From Comamonas sp. lk (GTDB lineage Bacteria; Bacteroidota; Bacteroidia; Chitinophagales; Chitinophagaceae), in the NCBI GenBank assembly GCA_943327245.2, contig CALPWK020000004.1, positions 1 through 39,457 of the forward strand: 39,457 nt of DNA. The letters are read 5' to 3'. Below, piece after piece: positions 1 to 7,984 of the stretch (its first letter is position 1; every line of letters starts with the position of its first letter). The notes below the pieces were generated by a model, which searched no databases, had not been told where the DNA came from, and saw only the letters and a list, made by a program, of their open reading frames with translations. The translations under genes and the position numbers were made by a program.

Positions 1-2303
1 AATTTGAAGGCATTTAAATGATCTCCATTTTGCGCCCAATTCTCCATTTTGGCATTTTTCAAGGCAAGTCCAATAGTGGGATATATTCCATTCTGCTGAG
101 GTGTCAACAACTGCTGTATATATAATTCGTTTATTTGTTTATTACTATACGCAAAAACGAGCCTACTAGCCGATACAAGCCCTACCACTCCATTTTTGTT
201 TTGCATTAATGCATCAAATCCAATTGGACTTAACTGAGGTTGATCAAATGGTGCAAAATCACAGGAAGCGGTAATAAACAAAGGAAGTGTATTGGAATTG
301 TTCCATTGCGATATTTCTTTTGCTGTTATCACCGCCTCCTCTGCTAGTCTTAAATAGTTGCCGTGCCCTGTATAATTTAAAACCAATGTTCCATTATTTA
401 CCGACTGCTTAATGTCAATATTTGCCAAAGGGTAGGTAGGACCCGTAGTACTAGATTCAGTTGGATACAGATCTAAATAATACTTTCGATGATTCCAATT
501 TGGCGCTTTTAGTTTTAAATTATTTGATATAGATTCTGCATCTTGCAAATGTAAATTATAGTCACCATCGTCTGCAATCCATGTAATTTGGTTTTGCCAA
601 GCACCTTTATTAGTTCCCGATTGATAGTTAATAATTTTAGCAATTACCGTGTCAGCTTCAGCTGAAGTTCTAGCGGGGATACGACCCACTGAAATGCCTA
701 ATTTTCGAATCGAGTTGGGGTAATTAATATCGTCTCCTGATGCTAAAATTGCATAAAAGTCGTCCGAGCTATAGGTATTCAAAATTTCATTAGACGCTGC
801 ACTCTCAAAGGAAGGAATCTGTGTTGCAAGATTTATTTTACTTCCATTAAAATTTCCAATACCCAATAATAGCAAGTATTGTGGAGCCTTATAGCCATTT
901 AATGTTGCTTTATTTTGCAAATATTTAATAAAATTTCTAATCGCAATGGGAGAAACCTGCCCCCCAGAAAATTCATTAAAAATAGAATTTGGGCTTAGCA
1001 CTGAAACTTTATATCCATGTTTAATTTTATGAAATTGTTGTAGTTTTTTCGCAGCATTTTCATAGGCAGGTGCTGTAATAATAATATAATCTGTTTCAGG
1101 AAATGAAGCTAAATCTTGATTTGTAATAACAGCACTAAAAGTGGGAGTTTCATATGCTAATTGCTTTAATGCAAAATAAGACTGTGTCATTAAGCTAGCT
1201 TCCTTAAAATTAGCAATGCTATTGTTTATTATTAATGGAATTGCAATAGGAGAAAAGGCATTCGTTACATTCCAAACAGCAGCAGAACTGTCTGCTCCGG
1301 AAATATTATACTGCACAACAGCGGTATTACTGTTGTCATTTATGGCATTAAAACCAAACGCTTTTGTAAAGGAAAAATTTAAATTTGACTTGGCATGCAG
1401 CTCGATAAAATCAATCCAACCCGAACTGTTATTAGAACCTGTATAATTAATATTTAAACTTATATTACTCACTATATTACCAAAATCACGCTGATTTAAA
1501 ACAGTGGAGAAACTGTCTGTAACCGAATTAGCTGCTGCATCATAAACGATTCCTGAAACAGGGTTAATACTAGTGGACTTGATATTTATATCATTCAATT
1601 TCAAATCGAAAACTCCTGCAGTTTGATAACTTGATGCTACATATTTACTTCTAAACTGTACCGGATCGCTCCAAATAATATTTGATAAATTGAGAGGGTA
1701 ATTGATTTTTGCAAGTTTCCCCGCACCAAGTCCCATTGGAATACCCAGCCATTCTTTTCCACTATTAAGTAAGTTGACGGAGTCTGTTTCAAATAACAAA
1801 TGGCTTGTATAATTATCAATATTTTTTTGCGCTACTCCCTGATTTATGGATTTGGAAATCCGTTTTCCATTTTCTCCAACTGTAACAAAATAATAAAGGG
1901 TGTCTCCAACAGTTGTTTTTAGATGTATGTATTGCTGAACAGACTCCTCCCATTTCCAGTTGATTGTCCCTGAAGCATAAAACAATATATTATCCTTTTC
2001 TTCTACTTGACCGTCACCCCCGTCTTGAACTTCTATCGCAGATTCTAATAATCCAATAATTGGATTATTAGGTACTTTTTCATTTAATCTATCTAAATCA
2101 AAACCGAAAATTTGAATTTTATTAGAGCTGATGGGTAAGGCAAATCCCATGCTTAATAGCTGCCCTCCAGTTATTTTATAAATGCCCTGTTTTGTAGTAC
2201 CTATTTTTACCCATTTCCCCTTACTCAATAATGAGGATTGGGCCCATAATTTAGGGGTCCAACAAATAACAATTAATAAAAAGCTTATCCCTGCCCTTCT
2301 CAT
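1..2303 (-). CDS. porU: Type IX secretion system sortase PorU (C25 gingipain-like), 3' end outside the window
   Basis: About 767 residues are visible from ATG at 2303; the reading frame is still open at the window edge, so the C-terminal part is missing. Residues 1-22 form a signal peptide ending in LWAQ. The catalytic region shows the C25 pattern: His in NYTGHGNYL (His about 647, codon 363-365) and Cys in FITASCDFAPFD (Cys about 681, codon 261-263), followed by GVVGLVSASRLVF. PorU is the outer-membrane-associated sortase that removes C-terminal sorting domains from type IX substrates and helps anchor them at the surface. Known family members are roughly 1100-1300 residues, so about two thirds is seen here. 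It diverges from gldJ, a common neighbour of porU in Bacteroidota. Identification rests on the motif context and the neighbour. Confidence 0.9.
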   Translation of the reverse strand, partial: MRRAGISFLLIVICWTPKLWAQSSLLSKGKWVKIGTTKQGIYKITGGQLLSMGFALPISSNKIQIFGFDLDRLNEKVPNNPIIGLLESAIEVQDGGDGQVEEKDNILFYASGTINWKWEESVQQYIHLKTTVGDTLYYFVTVGENGKRISKSINQGVAQKNIDNYTSHLLFETDSVNLLNSGKEWLGIPMGLGAGKLAKINYPLNLSNIIWSDPVQFRSKYVASSYQTAGVFDLKLNDINIKSTSINPVSGIVYDAAANSVTDSFSTVLNQRDFGNIVSNISLNINYTGSNNSSGWIDFIELHAKSNLNFSFTKAFGFNAINDNSNTAVVQYNISGADSSAAVWNVTNAFSPIAIPLIINNSIANFKEASLMTQSYFALKQLAYETPTFSAVITNQDLASFPETDYIIITAPAYENAAKKLQQFHKIKHGYKVSVLSPNSIFNEFSGGQVSPIAIRNFIKYLQNKATLNGYKAPQYLLLLGIGNFNGSKINLATQIPSFESAASNEILNTYSSDDFYAILASGDDINYPNSIRKLGISVGRIPARTSAEADTVIAKIINYQSGTNKGAWQNQITWIADDGDYNLHLQDAESISNNLKLKAPNWNHRKYYLDLYPTESSTTGPTYPLANIDIKQSVNNGTLVLNYTGHGNYLRLAEEAVITAKEISQWNNSNTLPLFITASCDFAPFDQPQLSPIGFDALMQNKNGVVGLVSASRLVFAYSNKQINELYIQQLLTPQQNGIYPTIGLALKNAKMENWAQNGDHLNAFK

Positions 2304-2371
2304 GGCATAAAATTAGGCTTTTACTAACATAAGAATCTTATTATTAGTGCCTAAATAACTGAAAAACGAGC

Positions 2372-2379
2372 TATATTCG
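2372..2379 (+). promoter_or_regulatory. Possible Bacteroidota -10 box for gldJ operon
   Basis: TATATTCG resembles the TAnnTTTG -10 element and lies about 38 bases before the gldJ ATG. No convincing -33 TTTG was found. The divergent porU gene has a weaker candidate, TAATTTTA, at 2308-2315 on the minus strand. Confidence 0.4.
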
Positions 2380-2417
2380 CAGTAGAAGATTTTAATGATT
2401 TTGAATAAATATTTAAG

Positions 2418-3785
2418 ATGAATTTTATAAATACTATTTTATTGTTTTTTGCACTGTTACTGATTGGCCCAAAACTAATTTCAACAGAACAAAATAAGAC
2501 TAGCAACACCGTTATTTTACTTGCTCCAAATAAGGACCCTTACGCCGGAACTGTACTAGTTCGTGGTGGTACTTTTTCTATGGGACTAGACGAAGAAAGT
2601 GTTATTGCCGATTGGAATAATAATATAAGAAGAGTAACTGTTAGTGCTTTTAGAATTGACCAATATGAAGTGAGTAACAAGAAGTATAGAGACTATACAA
2701 ATTGGATAAAAGAGGTATACAGGCCTTTAAAAAATGATTCTGTATATAAATCTTCCTTGCCTGATACTTTAGTTTGGAAGTCAGCTTTAGCCTTTAATGA
2801 GCCAATGGTGGAAGGTTATTTTAGGTATAAATCTTTTAATGATTACCCTGTTGTTGGGGTTACTTGGGAACAAGCGAATGCCTATTGCAGATGGAGAACT
2901 GATAGAGCAAATGAATCTGCATTAAGAGCAAATGGTTTAATTGATGCGAAATCTCCTTATATGGGGAAAACGCAAATTGACTATGATCGTGCAGACTCGG
3001 CTAGTAGAGTAAAACCAAATAGAAGACCAACTAATAGGAATTTAGATGACTATGTTTTGATTCCAGATTTTAGACTACCTACGGAAGCTGAATGGGAATA
3101 TACTGCAAAAATGTCTTCTCAAAAACAAGCAGGACCTGGTGAAAATGCTCCAAGATCTGGACCAAATTCTTCACACAAAGGCGCTACCTTGAATCCATTA
3201 GATGCTCCATTCCCTTGGGCTTCAACTGGCAACGAAAATATTAGATATAATGGAAATGGAAGAGGAAAAGAAAAAGGGGTAACTGGAATGTTTAAGGCAA
3301 ATTTTAAAAATGGTTCTGGTGATTATATGGGTATGAGTGGTAAAGCAAATGATGGTGCTGCTTTGCCAAATAGAGTCGATTCATACAATCAAAGCCCTTT
3401 AGGTATTTTTAATATCAGAGGAAACGTGAATGAATGGGTTATGGATATTTACAGACCAATGAGTAATGTTGATATGGACGATTTTAACCCTTACAGAGGC
3501 AACACTGTTTTAGATGGAGAAGATGCAGACCTTGCTAGCTATGAAACTGGCGTGAATACATTGATTTCAGATAAATCAAGAGTATATAAAGGGGGTAGTT
3601 GGAAAGACGGAATTTATTGGCTAAGCCCTGGAACAAGAAGATTCTTAGATCAAGACAAGTCTAACAATAATATTGGATTTAGATGTGCTGTATCTGCCTT
3701 TGGAATGGATAATTCAAAACCAATGAATTCAGAATCCAGCGCAGGTCCATTTAATTGGATTAAAAATCTTTTCAACAGAAATTAA
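2418..3785 (+). CDS. gldJ: Gliding motility / type IX secretion protein GldJ (FGE-sulfatase fold)
   Basis: 455 residues. After a hydrophobic N-terminal segment (about 5-22) comes one formylglycine-generating-enzyme/SUMF1-type domain (about 43-430), starting GTVLVRGGTFSMG and ending NIGFRCAVSAFG. The stretches DWNNN, PLKNDSVYKSSLPDTLVW, YPVVGVTWEQA and WRTDRANE match the GldJ branch better than GldK. GldJ is required for gliding and stabilises other Gld proteins of the type IX machinery in flavobacteria; it is normally an outer-membrane lipoprotein. Here the N-terminus has no cysteine, and no alternative in-frame start exists between the upstream stop at 2352-2354 and this ATG, so the lipobox is absent. 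The stop overlaps the ispF start by one base (TAATG), suggesting translational coupling. Confidence 0.85.
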   Translation: MNFINTILLFFALLLIGPKLISTEQNKTSNTVILLAPNKDPYAGTVLVRGGTFSMGLDEESVIADWNNNIRRVTVSAFRIDQYEVSNKKYRDYTNWIKEVYRPLKNDSVYKSSLPDTLVWKSALAFNEPMVEGYFRYKSFNDYPVVGVTWEQANAYCRWRTDRANESALRANGLIDAKSPYMGKTQIDYDRADSASRVKPNRRPTNRNLDDYVLIPDFRLPTEAEWEYTAKMSSQKQAGPGENAPRSGPNSSHKGATLNPLDAPFPWASTGNENIRYNGNGRGKEKGVTGMFKANFKNGSGDYMGMSGKANDGAALPNRVDSYNQSPLGIFNIRGNVNEWVMDIYRPMSNVDMDDFNPYRGNTVLDGEDADLASYETGVNTLISDKSRVYKGGSWKDGIYWLSPGTRRFLDQDKSNNNIGFRCAVSAFGMDNSKPMNSESSAGPFNWIKNLFNRN

Positions 3786-4264
3786 TGAAACTAAGAATAG
3801 GTTCTGGAATTGATTTTCATCAACTGGTAGAGGGAAGAGATCTTTGGATTGGCGGCATTAAAATACCACATACTAAAGGAGCTTTAGGACATAGTGATGC
3901 AGACGTGTTGTTACATGCAATTTGTGATGCCCTACTGGGTGCTTTAAGTCTTGGAGATATAGGAACTCATTTTCCAGACACCGACAACTCCTTCAAAAAT
4001 ATTGATAGTAAAATTTTACTTAAAAGAACTTTGGATTTGATTACCGAAAAGGGATATCATATTATAAATATTGACTCCTCCCTTTGTTTGGAAGCACCAA
4101 AAATTAAACCCTATGTGCTAGAAATGCAACATTGTATTGCTAGTATTTTAGGAATTGAAGACGACGCTGTTTCTATTAAAGCAACAACAACCGAAAAGAT
4201 GGGATTTGTTGGAAGAGAAGAAGGTTTAGTAGCCTATGCGTCCTGTTTATTAGCTGCTAATTAA
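3785..4264 (+). CDS. ispF: 2-C-methyl-D-erythritol 2,4-cyclodiphosphate synthase
   Basis: 159 residues, full length for the family. IspF cyclises 4-diphosphocytidyl-methylerythritol 2-phosphate to methylerythritol cyclodiphosphate with loss of CMP, in the non-mevalonate isoprenoid pathway; it is a cytosolic trimer with divalent metal at the active site. Metal ligands are visible in GSGIDFH (Asp10, His12) and in LGHSDADVLLHA (His44). The C-terminal KATTTEKMGFVGREEG segment is the family's substrate-binding signature. The ATG shares a base with the gldJ stop, and murF follows after 4 bases, so this sits inside a tight operon. There is no sign of truncation. Confidence 0.97.
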   Translation: MKLRIGSGIDFHQLVEGRDLWIGGIKIPHTKGALGHSDADVLLHAICDALLGALSLGDIGTHFPDTDNSFKNIDSKILLKRTLDLITEKGYHIINIDSSLCLEAPKIKPYVLEMQHCIASILGIEDDAVSIKATTTEKMGFVGREEGLVAYASCLLAAN

Positions 4265-4268
4265 TTTT

Positions 4269-5564
4269 ATGCAATTACCTTCTATTGTTTACTTATACGA
4301 CATTTTTAAGAGGTCCCCTCGTATACAAACAGATACTAGGAAATTGCAATTAGGTGATTTATATTTTGCTTTGAAAGGCCCTAATTTTAATGGAAACTTA
4401 TTTGCTATTGCAGCACTAGAAGCGGGAGCTGCCTTTGCTATTGTTGACGAAGCAATTCCTGATAGTGAAAAATGGAATACTAAAATTTTACAAGTTCAAG
4501 ACACTTTAACTTGTTTACAAGAATTAGCAAAATTTCATAGACAACAATTAAATATTCCAATCATTGCTATTACAGGAAGCAATGGAAAAACAACTACAAA
4601 AGAATTAGTGTCCGCCGTATTAGCTAGTCATTTAATAACTTATACTACACAAGGCAATTTAAATAATCATATTGGTGTTCCACTAACGCTACTGAGTATA
4701 CAAAATGATGCGCAAATTGCAGTTATTGAAATGGGTGCGAATCATTTACATGAGATTGAACAATATTGTAATTATACATTACCTACTCACGGATTAATTA
4801 CCAATTGCGGCAAAGCGCATTTAGAGGGTTTTGGTTCAGAAGCAGGCGTCAAAAAAGCAAAAGGGGAACTGTTTGATTTTATTAGATCAAATCATGGAAC
4901 TGTTTTTGTGATGAGTGATTATGAGTATCTAAATGAAATGAGTAAAGGAATAGCAGAAGTAATTACCTACGGAAGTGAAAGCGGAAATTTCCAAGGATCC
5001 GCAGTAGACCGTGATGGGATGCTTTCAGTTAATTTTTCAAAAGGATTGGAAGGAACTATACATACCCAATTAGTAGGTGCCTATAATTTACCAAATGTTT
5101 TAGCTGCTGTTTCCATAGGAAAATACTTTAAAGTGCCCGACGATAAAATTAAAGCAGCAATAGAATCCTATGCTCCTACTAATAGTCGTTCACAACTTTT
5201 ACAATGGAATGGTAATACTGTAATTTTAGACGCTTATAATGCCAACCCAAGCAGTATGAAATTAGCAGTTGAGAATTTTTCGAAAATAGCGTCGGATAAT
5301 AAAATAATGTGTTTGGGAGGCATGAAGGAATTAGGTACGGAAAGCTTGGAAGAACATCAAGCTCTTATTAATTATATTGATCAATTTAGTTGGAAACAAG
5401 TCTTATTAGTAGGTGAGGAATTTAAAAATTGCGAACATCACTACTTATATTTCGAAAATGCTAAGGAAGCAAAATTATGGATTCAATGTCAATCATATAA
5501 GCAACATCATATATTAATAAAGGGTTCAAGAGGAATACAAATGGAGCAGCTAATTGCCCCATAA
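4269..5564 (+). CDS. murF: UDP-N-acetylmuramoyl-tripeptide--D-alanyl-D-alanine ligase
   Basis: 431 residues. MurF adds D-Ala-D-Ala to UDP-MurNAc-tripeptide, completing the cytoplasmic peptidoglycan precursor. The N-terminal UDP-binding part carries SRxxxxGDLYFAL-like residues (IQTDTRKLQLGDLYFALKG), the central ATPase has the P-loop ITGSNGKTTTKE (about 100-111), and IEMGANHLHEIE plus DAYNANPSSMK mark the Mur ligase core and C-terminal domain. It is slightly shorter than the Escherichia coli enzyme. It lies 4 bases after ispF. A gene making isoprenoid precursor next to one making wall precursor is a plausible envelope grouping, but the link may be only positional. Confidence 0.95.
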   Translation: MQLPSIVYLYDIFKRSPRIQTDTRKLQLGDLYFALKGPNFNGNLFAIAALEAGAAFAIVDEAIPDSEKWNTKILQVQDTLTCLQELAKFHRQQLNIPIIAITGSNGKTTTKELVSAVLASHLITYTTQGNLNNHIGVPLTLLSIQNDAQIAVIEMGANHLHEIEQYCNYTLPTHGLITNCGKAHLEGFGSEAGVKKAKGELFDFIRSNHGTVFVMSDYEYLNEMSKGIAEVITYGSESGNFQGSAVDRDGMLSVNFSKGLEGTIHTQLVGAYNLPNVLAAVSIGKYFKVPDDKIKAAIESYAPTNSRSQLLQWNGNTVILDAYNANPSSMKLAVENFSKIASDNKIMCLGGMKELGTESLEEHQALINYIDQFSWKQVLLVGEEFKNCEHHYLYFENAKEAKLWIQCQSYKQHHILIKGSRGIQMEQLIAP

Positions 5565-5585
5565 CAAATTGCCATTAATTATGTT

Positions 5586-5593
5586 TACCTTCG
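5586..5593 (+). promoter_or_regulatory. Possible -10 box for the DUF983 gene
   Basis: TACCTTCG resembles TAnnTTTG and ends 4 bases before the ATG at 5598, so the transcript would be nearly leaderless. The gene could equally be read through from murF. Confidence 0.35.
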
Positions 5594-5597
5594 CCCT

Positions 5598-6038
5598 ATG
5601 AGTAACCTATTAGTAAGCATCCTGAATAATCGTTGTCCAAGATGCAGGGAAGGCAAATTATTTGTCTCCAATAACCCCTATAAACTTTCAGAAATTACAA
5701 AAATGAATGCGCATTGTCCAATATGTGGGCAACCTACTGAAATTGAAGTTGGTTTTTATATTGGAACCGGATACGTAAGTTATGGCTTAACGGTTGCCTA
5801 TTTTGTTTCTTCTTTTGTTGCATGGAAAGTTTTGATTGGAATGACTTTTGACTTAGATGACAACCGAATTATTTATTGGTTATTTAGTGCTATTATTTTA
5901 CTAGTCTTATTACAACCTTTATTTATGAGACTCTCTAGGGCTATTTGGATTGCCATGTTTGTTTCGTATAATAAAAACTGGAAGAATGAGCCATTAGCAT
6001 ATAACGAGCGCATGGACGAGCATATGAAGGAGATGTAA
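5598..6038 (+). CDS. DUF983 family membrane protein
   Basis: 146 residues. The N-terminus has two Cys pairs, NRCPRCREGKLF and CPICGQ, forming a zinc-ribbon-like head, followed by two hydrophobic stretches (about 50-75 and 90-115) that look like membrane helices. This arrangement is typical of the DUF983 family, common in Bacteroidota and Alphaproteobacteria and without a settled function. It begins 33 bases after murF and may be the last gene of the gldJ-ispF-murF operon, or may have its own promoter. It is followed by tRNA-Ser. Confidence 0.8.
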   Translation: MSNLLVSILNNRCPRCREGKLFVSNNPYKLSEITKMNAHCPICGQPTEIEVGFYIGTGYVSYGLTVAYFVSSFVAWKVLIGMTFDLDDNRIIYWLFSAIILLVLLQPLFMRLSRAIWIAMFVSYNKNWKNEPLAYNERMDEHMKEM

Positions 6039-6077
6039 TAGTTTAAAAATATTCCTTATAAATACTCCAGGTTTTTG

Positions 6078-6085
6078 TAGATTTG
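6078..6085 (+). promoter_or_regulatory. -10 box of tRNA-Ser
   Basis: TAGATTTG ends 10 bases before the mature tRNA 5' end. The intervening CAACCCATAA is nearly identical to the leader of the tRNA-Leu gene at 31665-31674, with the same spacing. Confidence 0.6.
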
Positions 6086-6095
6086 CAACCCATAA

Positions 6096-6180
6096 AGAGA
6101 GGTGTCCGAGTGGTTTAAGGAGCACGCTTGGAAAGCGTGTATACGGCAACGTATCGGGGGTTCGAATCCCTTCCTCTCTG
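6096..6180 (+). tRNA. tRNA-Ser (anticodon GGA)
   Basis: The acceptor stem AGAGAGG (6096-6102) pairs with CCTCTCT (6173-6179), with discriminator G at 6180. The anticodon stem CACGC/GCGTG encloses loop TTGGAAA, anticodon GGA at 6130-6132, reading UCC/UCU. A long variable arm (GTATACGGCAACGTATC region) is typical of class II serine tRNA. The T loop is TTCGAAT. CCA is not encoded. Confidence 0.96.
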
Positions 6181-6194
6181 CAAAAGGAATTATT

Positions 6195-6222
6195 AAAACC
6201 ACACGCAAGTGTGGTTTTTTAT
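6195..6222 (+). terminator. Terminator of tRNA-Ser
   Basis: AAAACCACAC (6195-6204) pairs with GTGTGGTTTT (6209-6218) around a GCAA tetraloop, followed by Ts. Confidence 0.85.
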
Positions 6223-6269
6223 TTATACAAGAGTCATAAAGCTCGCTTTAATTACGAAGTGTGTAAATA

Positions 6270-6299
6270 AAAAAACCAAGGTGCAAAGCATCTTGGTTT
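6270..6299 (-). terminator. Terminator of tatD
   Basis: On the minus strand, a 13-base stem (AAAACCAAG core, one G.T pair) around a 3-base loop is followed by a run of T, about 60 bases after the tatD stop. Confidence 0.75.
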
Positions 6300-6358
6300 T
6301 AATAATTCCTTTTAGCTCCCCCACCTAGGGAACACCGAGCGAAGCGAGGTAATCCAAG

Positions 6359-7126
6359 CTACCTCTTAAATATCCCTTCTGCATTTTTTGTAGTAATCTG
6401 GGCCACTTCATGTAAAGGCATTCCCTTAATCTCTCCTAATTTTTTTGCCACTTCAATCATATAAGCAGGCTCATTTCTTTTACCTCGATAAGGCACTGGA
6501 GACAAATAAGGCGCATCTGTTTCTAAAACCAACCACTCCATTGGAATTTCTTTAATAGCCTCTGCAACCCCTGCATTTTTATAAGTAAGTACTCCTCCTA
6601 ATCCAAGGTGAAATCCCATTCCAATAATATCCATTGCAGATTCTTTACTACCACTAAAACAATGAAAAATTCCTTTTAATCCTTTCTTAGCAAAAGGCTT
6701 CACTAGTTCAATGGTCTCCCCCATTGCATTACGTGTATGAATTACAATAGGCAAATTATAATCCAATGCCCATTGCATTTGCAATTCAAAAGTATCTATT
6801 TGTTGTTGCTTGAAAGTAGTATCCCAGTATAAATCCAAGCCTATTTCACCAATGGCTGCAAACTTTCTTTTACGCAACCAGCCCTCCACTATTGCCAATT
6901 CGTCTTTATAATTTTCCTTAACATAACAAGGATGTAATCCCATCATTGCAAAACAAGTATTAGGATATTTTGATTCCACCCCTAACATCGCATCAATTGC
7001 AGTACTATCAATTGCAGGCATATAAATTTTGTCAATGCCATTAGATATAGCAGATTTTACAATAATCTCTAAGTCCTGACTAAACTCTTCCGAATAAATA
7101 TGAGCATGGGTTTCTATAAATCGCAT
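6359..7126 (-). CDS. TatD family metal-dependent hydrolase (DNase)
   Basis: 255 residues, the usual length. The fold is a TIM-barrel amidohydrolase-type metal enzyme. Metal ligands are visible as ETHAHIY (His7, His9), a Glu in AAIGEIGLDLYWD, His in IVIHTRNA, His in IFHCFSG, and Asp in ETDAPYLSP. Family members show 3'-5' DNase/RNase activity and have been linked to DNA repair and cell-death nuclease activity; the exact substrate here is not known. It stands alone, converging on tRNA-Ser. The 3' untranslated part holds an unusual GC-rich stretch (6313-6358) with CGAGCGAAGCGAG before the terminator. Confidence 0.93.
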   Translation of the reverse strand: MRFIETHAHIYSEEFSQDLEIIVKSAISNGIDKIYMPAIDSTAIDAMLGVESKYPNTCFAMMGLHPCYVKENYKDELAIVEGWLRKRKFAAIGEIGLDLYWDTTFKQQQIDTFELQMQWALDYNLPIVIHTRNAMGETIELVKPFAKKGLKGIFHCFSGSKESAMDIIGMGFHLGLGGVLTYKNAGVAEAIKEIPMEWLVLETDAPYLSPVPYRGKRNEPAYMIEVAKKLGEIKGMPLHEVAQITTKNAEGIFKR

Positions 7127-7270
7127 ATAAGAAGCTTTACATGCAAAAAAAGGATATTTTTTGCAGCCTACATACTAAATCTCTTTATTTCAACGTTTTA
7201 GGTTTGTATTGAACGATAGTCGCTTAGTAACCGACTTAAAATTTTGTTTTTTATAGGGTACGGATTATAC

Positions 7271-7300
7271 AGGCCGAGGTTTCTACCTTGGCCTTTTTTT
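7271..7300 (+). terminator. Orphan plus-strand terminator
   Basis: AGGCCGAGGT (7271-7280) pairs with ACCTTGGCCT (7285-7294, one G.T) around TTCT, followed by seven Ts. Both flanking genes are on the minus strand, and the minus-strand copy has no T run, so it appears to end a plus-strand transcript from 7127-7270. No clear promoter or known RNA family was recognised there. Confidence 0.6.
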
Positions 7301-7922
7301 ATACTATTACCCTAAATTCATAGCCTTCCTGCTTAAAATGGGATAAGACTTTGGGTAATGCCACTGACATTCTATCCCAAGCTTTTGTACTGTCATGAAA
7401 AACTATAATAGACCCAGATTTGGCATGCTTAATCACATTTCGAGTACACTGTTCCCCCGTAATGGAAATATCAAAGTCGCCACTCAATACATCCCACATT
7501 ACAATGTGCTGAGGTAAATTTGGATTTTTTTTAAGCTGTTTTATTTGTGCACTTGTGATTCTGCCATAGGGTGGTCTAAATAAATTAGAGGAAATTTTCT
7601 CCGCAGCTAATTCAATGTTTTGAATATAGGTTTCTGTTTTTGTGCTCCAGCCATTTAAATGATTTTGAGTATGATTACCCACTGCATGTCCTTCCTTAAT
7701 GATTTGATCAAAAATAAAAGGATATGCTGCTACATTTTTTCCAATACAAAAAAAGCTAGCTTTCGCATTATATTTAGCTAGTTGTTCCAATACAAAAGGA
7801 GTTGCTGTTGGATGTGGCCCATCGTCAAAACTTAAATAAATCACCTTCTCCTTATTGGGAATTCTCCAAGTACAACTAGGGTATAAAGCCCTCAGCCAAA
7901 AAGGTGTTTTAATCAAATACAT
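7299..7922 (-). CDS. Polysaccharide deacetylase family protein (NodB domain)
   Basis: 207 residues from ATG at 7922. A TTG two codons upstream would extend it, but that TTG lies in the -10 box. NodB motifs are complete: SFDDGPHP (catalytic and metal Asp33/Asp34), GNHTQNH (metal His84 and His88), FRPPYGR, and a late DVLSGDFD and IIVFHDS. Enzymes of this carbohydrate-esterase 4 family remove N-acetyl groups from peptidoglycan, chitin or exported polysaccharide. There is no obvious cleavable signal peptide, although the first 15 residues are mildly hydrophobic. The true substrate cannot be read from the sequence. It diverges from gltX. Confidence 0.9.
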   Translation of the reverse strand: MYLIKTPFWLRALYPSCTWRIPNKEKVIYLSFDDGPHPTATPFVLEQLAKYNAKASFFCIGKNVAAYPFIFDQIIKEGHAVGNHTQNHLNGWSTKTETYIQNIELAAEKISSNLFRPPYGRITSAQIKQLKKNPNLPQHIVMWDVLSGDFDISITGEQCTRNVIKHAKSGSIIVFHDSTKAWDRMSVALPKVLSHFKQEGYEFRVIV

Positions 7923-7925
7923 AAC

Positions 7926-7933
7926 CAAAGATA
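7926..7933 (-). promoter_or_regulatory. -10 box of the deacetylase gene
   Basis: TATCTTTG on the minus strand, only 3 bases before the ATG at 7922; a leaderless or near-leaderless message is implied. It lies back to back with the gltX promoter. Confidence 0.5.
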
Positions 7934-7959
7934 AATAGTTCTTTTGCCTGTTTGAATAT

Positions 7960-7967
7960 TATCTTTG
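7960..7967 (+). promoter_or_regulatory. -10 box of gltX
   Basis: TATCTTTG, an exact TAnnTTTG match, 17 bases before the preferred ATG at 7985. Because it sits downstream of the in-frame TTG at 7952, that longer start is unlikely. Confidence 0.7.
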
Positions 7968-7984
7968 TAAAAATGAATAATAGC

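Larger units (their letters stand above)
6182..6313. repeat. Inverted duplication of a terminator-bearing module
   Basis: Bases 6182-6201 (AAAAGGAATTATTAAAACCA) recur as an exact reverse complement at 6294-6313. Each arm continues into a hairpin and then a similar T-rich tract ending near ATTTA. The two arms therefore look like one module copied in opposite orientation, with different hairpin stems. One half serves tRNA-Ser, the other tatD. Confidence 0.75.

Noticed and set aside
1216-1446. A 76-codon plus-strand frame in the first 2.3 kb.
   Set aside because: The minus strand is one continuous PorU coding frame with a signal peptide and catalytic motifs, so this is a shadow.
6096-6313. A mobile element integrated at tRNA-Ser.
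   Set aside because: No integrase is present and no second copy of the tRNA 3' end was seen downstream; the inverted repeat is explained by paired terminators.
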